Source: Lentinula raphanica
Taxonomy: Eukaryota; Basidiomycota; Agaricomycetes; Agaricales; Omphalotaceae
Reading direction: 5' to 3'
NCBI GenBank assembly: GCA_027919835.1
Contig: JANVFP010000007.1
Span: forward strand, 1,426,001-1,490,000
Length of the DNA stretch: 64,000 nt
The notes below the pieces were generated by a model that saw only the letters and a list, made by a program, of their open reading frames with translations, had not been told where the DNA came from and searched no databases. The position numbers were made by a program, and so were the translations under genes. This document shows positions 21,850 through 32,800 of the stretch, piece by piece. Numbering within the stretch: position 1 is the first letter of the stretch; the number at the start of each line of letters is the position of its first letter.

Positions 21850-22002
21850 ATGGCAACACTTGATTATCGATTATCTCTCAATACCTTCCTCTGCATCTCG
21901 TACTCAGTCCGGACATCGTTCCTCAAATGGCATTCCGATAAGATGAGCGGTTTTGTTTCCAAAGTGGTTGAACTTGCAAAGGATCGAAAAGACAAGACGT
22001 AG
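21850..22002 (+). pseudogene. Chimeric mini-ORF formed at the duplication junction
   Basis: The ORF starts with the peroxin start context (ATGGCAACACTTGATTAT) and, after a 7-bp insertion shifts its frame, continues to about 21903. It then fuses at 21907 to the 3' end of the J-like gene in that gene's own frame (VRTSFLKWHSDKMSGFVSKV). The result is an open frame of 50 codons ending TAG at 22002. Its first six residues (MATLDY) equal the peroxin N-terminus; the last 26 or so derive from the J-like protein. The end differs from the parent because of a small deletion and change after VVE. It is most likely non-functional, but it has the OYE 3' flank and peroxin start context upstream, so transcription is possible. 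Confidence 0.7.
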
Positions 22003-22260
22003 AAGATGCCCATTGCCATTGGTGTAGTAATTAAGTAATAAGATGTCTACAGCCCATGAATGCCAGTCATTAACCCCCTGATGTTGTACAACATCTATCT
22101 CTGATCTAACGACGCAAATAAAAGAATAAAAACGCCTTCGACCTAGAATACCTGCTTTGAGCTTCCTACATAGTCACTGCAAATACTACTGCCCTACCAT
22201 CTCTCAACGTGTTTGATCTTCCTACACTAGTGCAGAAAATAACGTCCTTTGATAAATCTA
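21907..22260 (+). repeat. Direct repeat, right copy (3' end of J-like gene)
   Basis: Diverged copy of 19775-20098, beginning GTCCGGACATCGTTCCTC and ending near TGCAGAAAATAACGTCC. It carries several small indels relative to the left copy. The stretch from 22261 to the glucanase stop holds nothing else I recognise. Confidence 0.8.
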
Positions 22261-22460
22261 AAAAAATCGATTCGCGACAATATGTCACAAATGAAGCAAT
22301 AATGGGGTAGTCCGAAAGTAACTGTCCGATTGTCATAAAGTTGATCCTCAAGAAGGATGTCGCAAAAGAGTGTGAATGAGAAGAGAAAGTCTTTGAATCT
22401 TCGAGCAATACAAGATTGTGTGAACGTGATAGCCGACTTCATTGCGTGTGTGAGTTGAGT

Positions 22461-24571
22461 TCAGCAGTCCGGGATTTCAAGATTCTTGAGGGTTCGGCTA
22501 CGAGAATCGCGTTCAGGAATGGGAGAAGATGGATAGAGAAAACATACTTGGAGTAGAACAAACCCCAGTAACCCTTTGAAAAAATCAGTCAGATGAAATT
22601 CATGAAACAAGTCAACGCTGCGTCACATACCTCGACTCCACCAAACTGCTGAGTCTTCCAGGGTTCGTCGAAGTACTATGCAAGTTCCCAAGTCAGTCAG
22701 GCGAACAAGAATGAAGCAAGCGGGTCGAAGGATAGTTGATAGGTGCTAGAGTGGTGTTGTTGCTGAATGTCAGAGGATCAAGTATTTACCTCGAAGAAAA
22801 AATATTCCGTCCCATTTGCGTTTGCCTGGCAGACGAACGTATCAATGAATTTCTGTGGGCATCGTCAGCCTGGATATCCAAGGTGTTTGCATGGCAAGCA
22901 TTACTTGGAGATTAGCTTCCGATGCTGTGGAAGCTCCGTTCGACTCATTACCCGCGTCACTAGAGTTCTGAAGCAAGGTCAGAGGTTGTACAAAGATGCA
23001 CTCAGAATGAATCAGGATTGAGTGTACTCACGGTGGGCCAACCTGGTTATGATTGGATCAGATGAACGGGTTCTTATGCTCGACACGCGAATGGCACCTC
23101 ACCTGTTTCAGCAATGGACATATCCGGTTTGTTAGACAGGCTTTGTGCGAGAGCCACGTCAGTGCCTTCGAAGAAGTCCCATGTCCATCCAGCAGCGGCA
23201 TCAATGCTAACATTCGCGAACCAAGGGTGCACATTTGCCATCTAAGTATCGGACGTTTCAACTGCCATTGAAACGGGTAGTAGAAACGAATGTGACTCAC
23301 GCCGTAGTCCACGTCGGCAAGAACCTTGTCATTGAAGAAAGAACCTGCATCCGCATTGCCTACTTTCAGATTGACTCCTAGACTTTGCAGCATTGATTTT
23401 GTATCATCGATGAAGGGTGTCAAGATTGCAGCTCCCTGGTTTCCTACGGAACCATTTGGATCGGTAGCAGCGTTCGCGTCCAGGTAACTAAAGAGAAGGT
23501 TGAGGAAAGGGTCTTTCACATTGATACAGGCAACGCACTCAAGTATGAACTCATTTCCAACCGTCACCCCGCCGATATGGTCAGTTCCATAGGCCTGGAT
23601 GGCAGATTGGATTGCCGTCTTCTGCCTATCGTAAGCGACGCCGTTGTCGGTGGCATCAGGGTAGTTGGCGATGAAGACCGTCATGTTCACTTGAGTTAAT
23701 TGGATCGCTTCAAGCTAACCAGGCATTAGATTCGGATACCTGCGCAAGCAAAGTCGAAACACAGTACGTACAACCATTGCTGTAGTGTTGCAATCACTGC
23801 CATACAGACGGATACGCTATTGATATTCGTGAGATATGCTTGTGAAAGCTCCAGGAAGCGTACAACGGACCGAGGTTAGTTGAGAGAGGAGTTGCATATC
23901 CGTCACAACGTCCGCTACAAAGCAACGATTACTACTCAATCTCCGAATATCCTTGCAGAAAAACATACCAAGTTGGATATTACAGTTTGGATAAATGGAG
24001 TCTTGCGGGGTGTACGCTATCCCATAGAATGATTGTTTCAAACGACTGTCCTTTGTAAACTGAGACGGGTCCCCGGTAATGGCTAGATTGGAATTCGAAG
24101 AAGATGAAGAACCAAAGTGGACTTGAGATACTACCACTCCTGCGGCGATGCCGGCGACTGCGAGGAGACCGAAGACAACAAGTCCCCACGTAAGCTACAA
24201 GTGGTTTTCGATGATTAGCAAGTGGGGGCAAAATACTAGTTAGGAAAAACCGACCCATTTCCTCTTAGAACTTCGTGCAACCGGCTTTTCGTCGATGGCA
24301 GGAGTATCAGGGAATTCCCCCCTTCTGTCGCCGTAGAAGGGCCTAGTTCGGACAGGAGCGTCGGTATATGTGTCTGCAAGGTTTCTAGTGGAGCTTGTGG
24401 TCGAAGAAGCGACCGAGTAGCTAGACAAACGGTGCGGAGGCTACCCAGAATGAGCAAAGCAAACTTCAATAGAGTCGTTATAAGACATACTGGAAGCTGG
24501 TCGTAGTAATCGTTCAATTCGCTGTTGGCAATTGACGGAGATGAGCCTCCGAGTCGGGACTGCGAATACAT
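22461..24571 (-). CDS. GH17 beta-1,3-glucanase, type II membrane protein
   Basis: Glycoside hydrolase family 17 enzymes cleave or rearrange beta-1,3-glucan of the fungal cell wall. The protein starts at 24571 (MYSQSRLGGSSPS) with about 90 hydrophilic Ser/Thr-rich residues. These are followed by a membrane segment (LTWGLVVFGLLAVAGIAAGV) and a short Ser linker, so it is probably anchored with the catalytic domain outside. The GH17 barrel begins LKQSFYGIAYTPQDSIYPNC. It has the acid/base motif VTVGNEFILE and, across an intron, the nucleophile motif MSIAETGWPT. C-terminal exons give KFIDTFVCQANANGTEYFFF, YFDEPWKTQQFGGVE, GYWGLFYS and RTLKNLEIPDC before the stop at 22461. At least ten exons, about 530 aa. 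Confidence 0.88.
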
Positions 24572-25008
24572 CCTGGTAAAGCAGATAGTAGTGTGTGTGT
24601 GTGTAACGAACGAAGCCTTCTAGGCGGACAAGTTTGTTGTTGCCACTGGCAGTGAGAGTGAGAGGTAAGTAACGAATTGATGAGAACAGGAACCCCCGTT
24701 GCTTCATGGTTTCCCTCCAATTCAGATGTATGTAAGATCTAGACAAAGTGACTGGTGAAAGAATTCAAATGTTGCAGACGCTGGCTGAGCGCTAATACGA
24801 TCCCTCTCAGTCTGCAGAAACCTCGTATGTCAGAGTCCAGACATCATACGAGTCCAGTACAGCTGTCCACAAACACATTTCGGATTCGAGGGTATATAGA
24901 CTAGATTAAATAGCAGCGACTACGATATTGAAGATATTCCTATTCCTATGTACCTGCTTGATTTAGTATTATAGTAGCACAGTATGTACAGGTCGTAACG
25001 ACAAAGGG
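24572..25008. other. Intergenic
   Basis: 5' flank of the glucanase gene, with a short GT microsatellite near 24590-24604, and 3' flank of the next gene. Nothing else seen. Confidence 0.45.
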
Positions 25009-26477
25009 TCAGACACATTGTCCAATGCCTTTGACCATCTCCCGTTCGGATCTAAGGTGGGAAATAACGAGTTCTGCGTCCCCGCGAAGCAATCCGCCGT
25101 CATCGAGACCGCCAATCCAGACTGACGCGTCAATTGTAAAAGCTCGTGTATTTCCATGTCGGAGGACCCATGATGGGATAGGTATCATGAATTTAAAAAA
25201 CCAGCCTGATTTTGAGATGAGATCATCATCGTCTTCGCCGTGTGTTTCGATGGAATCATCAGGTAGACGGCCATAGTTGGTGATCAAACTCTCTTTGAAA
25301 AGGATCTTGGTTCCTGGGCAAGTTTTGTTCCATCTCTTGTTGACAATGATGCCTCGACTGAGGTCAGCGGGAACGATAGATGGGTCTGCATATTCGGTAG
25401 ATGAGGTTCCTGTATAGCAGACGGTGTATTCGGGAGGATAGTATTCGCTCAAAGGGCGGTAGTCGAACGTGTTGCATCTTATATCAATGTATCGTAGATC
25501 GGGTTCTGGAGGTAGCTCTTCCCACTGATGTGGGTTTTTAACCGTCAAATGTACGCGAGCGGGAACTGCGATATAGATGCTACAATCGCTTCAGCATGAT
25601 GTCCAACCGAGACCAACAGAGAGACTTACTCGTCAGCTAAATCCCATACGTCGAAGAAAGGCTGTTTCTTGTGAAAGCAGATAGATATATTGAGATCAGA
25701 TATCGAAGGATGCTCATTCCATTGATCTTTCCATGCACCAGCTGGCGAAGAGGCTCTGTCACCGAACGCACTGCCTTCATCGTCGGAGTGCATATAATGA
25801 GTGGATCGGGGTTGCCATTCTTGGAGATGGTCCGGAAGGGGTTCGAAGCCAGTAGGACGAGCTACTAATGCGGGAGAGGAAGGGCGGGACGAAGGCTTCT
25901 GTATAGATATGACACGGGCGCGTACAAGATTAGAGATGATAGGAGGGGGTGGAGCGTGGCGAACCGATGTCACCGCAACTGATGGGGCGGTCTTTCCAGG
26001 GTTCAGTCTGGGAGGGGTGATCTTGCGTTCGTCTTTCTTCTTGTGAAGACTAGAGTCATTTCCAGTCCCAGGAAGGGCTGTCTGTTCCAGAATGCTCGAA
26101 ATAGTGGGAAAGGCAACTGCTGAAGGTTCTACGGCCTGCACAACATTAGTGGAGGGTGCAGATGATTTACGCGGTCGAATTCGCCGATCATGTTCGAGAC
26201 CATTCTGGTCGTCACCACCGTTAGAAGACGGCTCACTTGCGCGAGCACGCTTCTTGGAAGTACTTTTCTTCTTCCCAGGACTGATACGAATCGTATCAAC
26301 AGAGGAGGTAGATGTCGTACGAGCCCGCTTGGAGCCAGTGAGGTCACCAATGTTCAACAGTGGCGATGCCTCAGGCGTGTTCATTGTCCTAGTGTTAGCA
26401 AGGAGTGTGGTCTTTGTCTGCGGCTTGGCAGAAGGAGGTTGGAGGCTTGTAGGAGGACATGGAACACAAGACGACAT
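25009..26477 (-). CDS. Unknown two-exon basidiomycete protein
   Basis: Not recognised. Two exons (25630-26477 and 25009-25579), with GTAAGT and TTGTAG borders, give 472 aa with matching phase. The first half is disordered and rich in Ser, Pro and basic residues. It has a nuclear-localisation-like patch (SPGKKKSTSKKRARA, near residue 70) and RRIRPRKSS. The second half looks folded: WNEHPSISDLNISICF, KKQPFFDVWDLADDIYIAVP spanning the splice, ARVHLTVKNPHQWEELPP, EPDLRYIDIRCNTFDYRPLS, and a C-terminal FFKFMIPIPSWVLRHGNTRA, FTIDASVWIGGLDD. No enzyme motif is visible. A nuclear role is a guess from the basic patches. It is head-to-head with midasin. Confidence 0.65.
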
Positions 26478-26847
26478 GGTACCGGCAGAGATAGAAACGT
26501 ATTGAGGTCAAGGGAGCGGTAAAAGCTTCGAAGTTCGCTCGCTGGGAGTTCAGCGAGGGAGACCACAAGCACAAATCGAGAACAATGAGTGGATTAGCCG
26601 AGTGAATTATAATTATGATTCAGAATTGGTCGAGGAGTTCAAGGACTTCTAAAGAGAGCTCTGAGAGACGTGCTCAAAAGAATTTCGGACAACTTACAAG
26701 CAGATAAAAAAAATGGTGGAAATTTGGAAGTGAGAGAGTAGAAGAGAGATGAAAGGTGATGAGATCTGGCAAGTCCAAAATATCACACGGAAATTACGGC
26801 ATCAGACTAGAGATAAGATAACTTTTTTTTTTTCTTTCTGAACAAAT
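26478..26847. promoter_or_regulatory. Shared upstream region of the unknown gene and midasin
   Basis: 370 bp between divergent starts. It holds a T-tract near 26824-26838, immediately before the midasin ATG. No clear TATA box. Confidence 0.4.
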
Positions 26848-29800
26848 TTGAAACCTCGCTCATCTCAGCACAACTCGATGCAAAACCATGACTTCCACGA
26901 TCCATTGACTTTCAATATACGCAGGCAAACTCAGATTCTCAACTCAAAGCTACCATCAAATGCTACCATCTCCATCACCTCTCCCACAAGCCAGTTACTC
27001 GACGAGTTATCTTCTGCACTTGCATTTCCTGCATACACTACCTGCATTGCAACATTCTTCCGACCTGTTTTGCTCGATCTATGCGCTAGATGGATTACGA
27101 ACTCACGAGACCTTCAAAAAGAACTCGTCGCACTGTGTTTGCTGATTGAAGTTCATGAGGAACTATTTCCGTGTGTCTCCTGTTCGCCCAATTGCTCATC
27201 CTCGTCTGACCCACTTCCTAGGATTTTATACCGCATACTACGCAATCTGCCCCATGCCGAAGGACCTTTTTGGCTTCTCTCAGAGAAATCGCGTCCCGAC
27301 ATACAACAAACACATCGAATTCTCTTAGCATATTATCGTATCCTGCAAGCGAATCGCGAACTCCCACACCAACTCTACTGGCCGCTGACGCCCCTACGTG
27401 ATATAGCCTCCAACGATCAGTCAGACAATGCGTCTCGACTTCTAGCTATTAGATGCTACGCCCTCCAAAGTGGTATGGGAGAGGCCGAACGAGAAAAGTG
27501 GGAGAGGGCAATACTGGGTGAATTGTACGCTCAGGACTGTCCGCTTGACTTTGGGGATGCCTTGGACGGTTCTCCGGTGATCGTAGATTGCTGGCTTCTG
27601 CCAATAATAGAGTTAGAGCGCGTTCGGTCAGCTAGGAACGCCATCATGACCGAGTTACAAGAGTTTTATGGCTCTGAGATGGAAAACGCGCAGTCAATAC
27701 ATCTATCTGATCTATGGTAAGCTGCTTGCGTCTCAGCACGGCAATTAACAATCATGCCTTGCCTTTTCTAGTCCTCTTGTCGTGAACGTGCACGGAATAT
27801 TAATGTTACGATCATCTATGTCGGACGATACATCGTCATCCCTTATCCATACACCAACAGCAGTGCAAGCCCTTCGTTCACTCGCTTTGCATATCACAAC
27901 CCGCTTACCGGTGCTCATTACCTCTCCATCATCGTCCGGGAAAACGTTATTTCTTTCCTACCTCGCAGAACGTCTCTTCCCGCATGACCGAAATCACCTA
28001 GTCTATATCCCTCTCGCAGACACTTCACTCGATCCGCGTTCGCTCTTAGGCTCGTATGTTTCGTCACGTACTCAGCCTGGAACTTTTGAATGGAAGGAAG
28101 GTATCCTGGTCCGGGCGATGCGCGAAGGAAAGTGGGTGGTATTCAAGGATATTGATAAGGGAAGCAACGAAGTGTTGGCTCTGATAAAACCTTTGATCGA
28201 GTCTCTGGGACCGGACAAATGGATCGGAGGTCGTGCCTCGTTAGAAGTCGTGGGTCGAGGCACTGTCGTGGCTGCAGACTCATTCGCGGTTTTTGCAACT
28301 CGGTCGACCCTACTTTCTCGAAGTGACAATCACCCAATCCCTATTTTTTACGGTGCCCACAAATTCCACGAGGTCGTCATTGCGTCGCCGTCGGCGGAGG
28401 AATTGGCCATGATCATCAATGCGTGTTTCCCTCGCTTGACTAGCCCTGCCACGACTGCCTTGATTCGTCTCTGGGATGCAGTCAGAGAGCTCGGGTCCAT
28501 GGCTTCAATCAGAGATGTTGGCTTAAGGGAGCTGGAAAAGTTCTGTGTGCGTGCGGAACAAATAATATCACATCATCAGTCCGTTGACGCTTGTGAGCTC
28601 GACGAGTTTTCACCACTCAGTTCCATCTTCCCAAGTACTTCCCTCCGTGAAGAGCTCTTTCTTGCAGCTCGAGACGTCTTCTTTGGATCTGGCACGACCA
28701 CTTCCTCCGCGAAAGCCCATGTCCAATCAGTTGCTCGCATTGTTGGCAGCCAGCTATCATTGGAACTAGAACGACAGGAATGGCTTCTCACGAGATGGCT
28801 CCCTGACTTCGAAGTACAGACCGACAAGGATGGTCATTCTACAGCGGTTCGCGTAGGTCGGACTCGACTTTTGGCCAAGTCCACCAAACGAGAAATCGCC
28901 TCCAACCCCCCTCGGCCTTTTGCTCTACATCGACCAGCCATTGTATTGATGTCACGTATCATAAATGCCATCGCGCTCAATGAGCCCGTGCTTTTGACTG
29001 GAGAGACAGGGACCGGCAAAACCAGCGTCATTACTCATCTGGCATACACCTTGCATCAACCTCTCATCTCACTCAACTTGTCCACTCAGACAGAGTCATC
29101 GGACCTAATTGGTGGATTCCGACCCCTCGATGCACGCGTGCCTGCTCTATCCTTGCAATCAAGATTTTCAGATCTGTTTGGAGAGACGTTTAGTAGAAAG
29201 AAGAATGAAAAGTTCGAGGCAGACGTACGCAAATCTGTATCTCAAGGCAACTGGAAAAGGGCTGTAGGTCTCTGGAAGGAAAGCGTGAAATTGGCGAAGG
29301 ACAGGATACTGAAGAAGCAGAGTAATGAAACAGTGTAAGTCGCCTCCTTTCTGTATGCGTATCATCATTGCTTATCTGACTTGCAGGGAGCAACTCGATT
29401 TATCAACTCCCAGGAAACGGCGGAAAGTAGACGCCTCTTCACTGGACACTCTTATGGCGGAATGGGACTCCTTTGAACGCGATGCGGATGAGTTTAACGT
29501 GCAATACGTGAGTGGTAAGGGGAGACTTGCATTTGGCTTTGTCGAGGGTCCCTTGGTGCGAGCGTTGCGCGAGGGTAACTGGTGTGCATAAAAGTCCCGC
29601 ATTCTCGATGCATGCTGATATTCTTTGCAGGATTCTTCTTGATGAAATAAACTTAGCTAGTTCAGAGACGCTAGAGTGCATAACTAGTATCCTTCGGAAC
29701 CCCACTGCATCCATTACTTTGACCGAACAGGGATCATTGGAACCTGTTCCTCGCCACCCTGACTTCCGACTTTTTGCGTGTATGAATCCCGCTACTGATG

Positions 29801-32800
29801 TTGGCAAGAAAGATCTTCCGCCTAACATTCATTCGCGTTTCACGGAAATCGATGTCCCACCACCCGATGCAGATCGCGAAACACTACTCAGTATCGTCAC
29901 CCAATACATCGGCTCCAGCGCCATCAATGACAAGGCGGCCATCATGAATGTTTCCGAGTTCTACCTTGCGGTCAAAGACCTCGCAGAAAGTCGTCAGATT
30001 GCGGATGGAGCTAATCATCGACCTCATTTCAGTATGCGCACACTCGCTCGAGCATTGACATTCGCGTCGGATATTGCAAGCGCTTACGGACTTCGGAGAG
30101 CTCTATGGGAAGGGTGTCTTATGGCGTTCACTATGGTACTGGACGCAGCAAGTGCCGGAAAGGTTATTGCCCTCGCCCAGAAACATTTGTTAGCGGGAGT
30201 GAAAAATGTACGTTCTGCGTTGGCCAAGGAACCGTATATACCCGGTGCACAGGACAACTTTGTCAAGTTGGGTCCTTTCCATCTGGAACGAGGACCTTTA
30301 CCTCCAGCTCCCATCGATGATTACATCCTAACGCCATCGGTAGAGAAAAAACTGGTCGACCTTGCCCGAATCATTCTCACTCGACGCTTTCCTGTCCTTA
30401 TTGAAGGTCCCACTTCCAGTGGGAAAACCAGTTCAATTGAATACCTCGCGAAAAGAACAGGGCATAGGTTCGTTCGTATCAACAATCATGAACACACCGA
30501 TATACAAGAGTATATTGGTTCGTATGTTCCGCATCCTGTCACTGGGAAGCTGGTGTTCACTGATGGGCTACTCGTTCGTGCCCTACGAAACGGTGATTGG
30601 ATTGTGCTCGACGAGCTCAATCTTGCTCCAACGGATGTTCTTGAAGCTCTGAATCGACTGCTCGATGATAATAGGGAGCTGGTCATACCAGAGACAGGAG
30701 AAATCGTCAGACCGCACCCCCACTTTGTATTGTTCGCTACACAAAATCCATCCGGCCTGTATGCAGGACGAAAAGTCTTGTCTCGTGCTTTCCGCAATCG
30801 ATTCCTGGAAGTCCATTTCGAAGACGTTCCAGAAGCCGAGTTAGAGGTCATTCTTTGTCAGAGGTGTTTGATCGCACCGTCTTATGGAAAGAAAATCGTT
30901 GCCGTCTTCCGCGAGCTCCAGAAAAGACGCCAGTCCGACCGAGTTTTCGAAAGCAAGCAAGGGTTTGCCACACTTCGGGATCTTTTTCGTTGGGCCGGCA
31001 GAGATGCCGTTGGCTATCAGGAACTGGCCGAAAACGGCTACATGCTCCTGGCAGAGCGTGCACGCAAAGAGGAGGATAAACTTGTCGTCAAAGAAGTCAT
31101 TGAATCCGTAATGGGCGTCAAGATCGATGCAGGAACGTTGTACAGTTTCCAGAATCGCGGGACAGAGTTAGTTCAATTTCTAGGTTGTGACCCTTCGAAC
31201 TCATCTCTCGTTTGGACGAACGCTATGCAGAGACTTTTTGTCCTTGTTGCGCGCGCCCTACAATTCAACGAGCCAGTTCTCTTAGTTGGTGAAACTGGAT
31301 CGGGCAAGACATCAGTATGTCAGTTATATGCAGACATCACAAATGCAAGGCTTCATGGTGTTAATTGTCATCAAAACACAGAGACCTCAGATCTGATTGG
31401 GGGCTTACGTCCTCTACGAAATCGAGCCTCATTGGAACTTGAAGCTTTACGGGAAGCGACTGCCTTATCGTCGGAGTTAGGGTTAGAACTGGACAGCCAA
31501 GATATCGAAATTTTGGAAAGACAATTGGATGCACTCCTCAAGTCTGCTAGCACACCCTCCGCCGCTCGGGATCGCTTCGAAAGACTTCGACGCAAGCTCA
31601 TCAAATCCCGAGCAATCTTCGAGTGGCATGACGGACCCTTGATTGAGGCCATGCAAAATGGGGATGTATTCTTGCTGGACGAAATATCCCTCGCTGACGA
31701 TTCTGTCCTCGAACGCCTCAATAGTGTTCTTGAACCATCACGCTCCGTCGTTCTGGCAGAAAAAGTGGACAACGAACGCGATCACCCTTCTATAGTAGCG
31801 CACGAATCATTCAAACTTGTGGCCACGATGAACCCCGGCGGCGATTTTGGGAAGAAAGAACTGTCTCCTGCTCTCAGAAATCGATTCACGGAAATATGGG
31901 TCCCTTCCATTGATGATCGTAACGATCTGTTGATGATCATCAACAATAGCTGGAAGCACTCATACTTGCGACGGCATACTACCCCAGTCCTGGATTTTGT
32001 GCAGTGGTTGTCTCATGAAGCTGGAGATCCTTCGCTGCTCAACCTTCGGGATATATTAGTGCGCTTTTAGACCGATGAATCGGTATTGCTTCTGACGCAT
32101 GTGTTGTAGGCATGGGTGGCATTTTCCAATGTCATGTGTGAAGCGGATGAACCGAACAGAATGTCAGCAGAGGAAATTTTTGTTAGTATCTTACACACAA
32201 AGGAATTATACACTCACTAACAAGATTTCCTTTAGCACCACGCTGCCCAGATGACGTACTTGGATGGTTTGGAAACAATACCGTCGTTGTCGTCTTTATC
32301 AGATTCAGCTTTACAGCAGATCAAGCTAGCTGCTATCACCCGTCTCCACAACATCGTCCCTTGTCCTAACCCAAATGCGTTTGTTCCCAAGTACGATCCA
32401 TCGCTCTCGTATCGACTAGGCTCCTTTCTTATTCCGAGAGGATCCAACCCAACGCTACAACGAACATTCAATTTTAACGCGCCTACCAGCCAAGTGAATG
32501 CCATGCGCGTAGTGCGAGCGTGTCAGCTCGGCAAACCGATCCTGCTGGAAGGTAGCCCTGGGGTTGGGAAAACAAGTCTAATCACTGCGCTCGCGCAGGT
32601 CTCTGGCCACGAACTCTGCCGCATCAATTTGTCCGACCAAACTGACTTGATCGATTTATTCGGGTCAGATCTGCCTGTCGATGGTGGAAAGGCTGGAGAG
32701 TTTGCGTGGAAAGACGGCGAATTTCTAAGAGCCTTGCGAGAAGGACGTTGGGTCCTACTAGATGAAATGAATCTTGCCCCGCAAGCAGTTCTTGAAGGTC

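Larger units (their letters stand above)
20112..21903 (+). repeat. Segmental duplication, copy 2 (inserted OYE segment)
   Basis: Matches 9740-11510 in the same orientation across promoter, OYE gene and the first codons of the peroxin gene, then breaks off inside the peroxin sequence. It differs by point changes and small indels, for example a 7-bp insertion after TTGATTAT near 21870 and a palindromic insertion at 20286-20306. It is bounded by the direct repeats 19775-20098 and 21907-22260. Confidence 0.85.
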
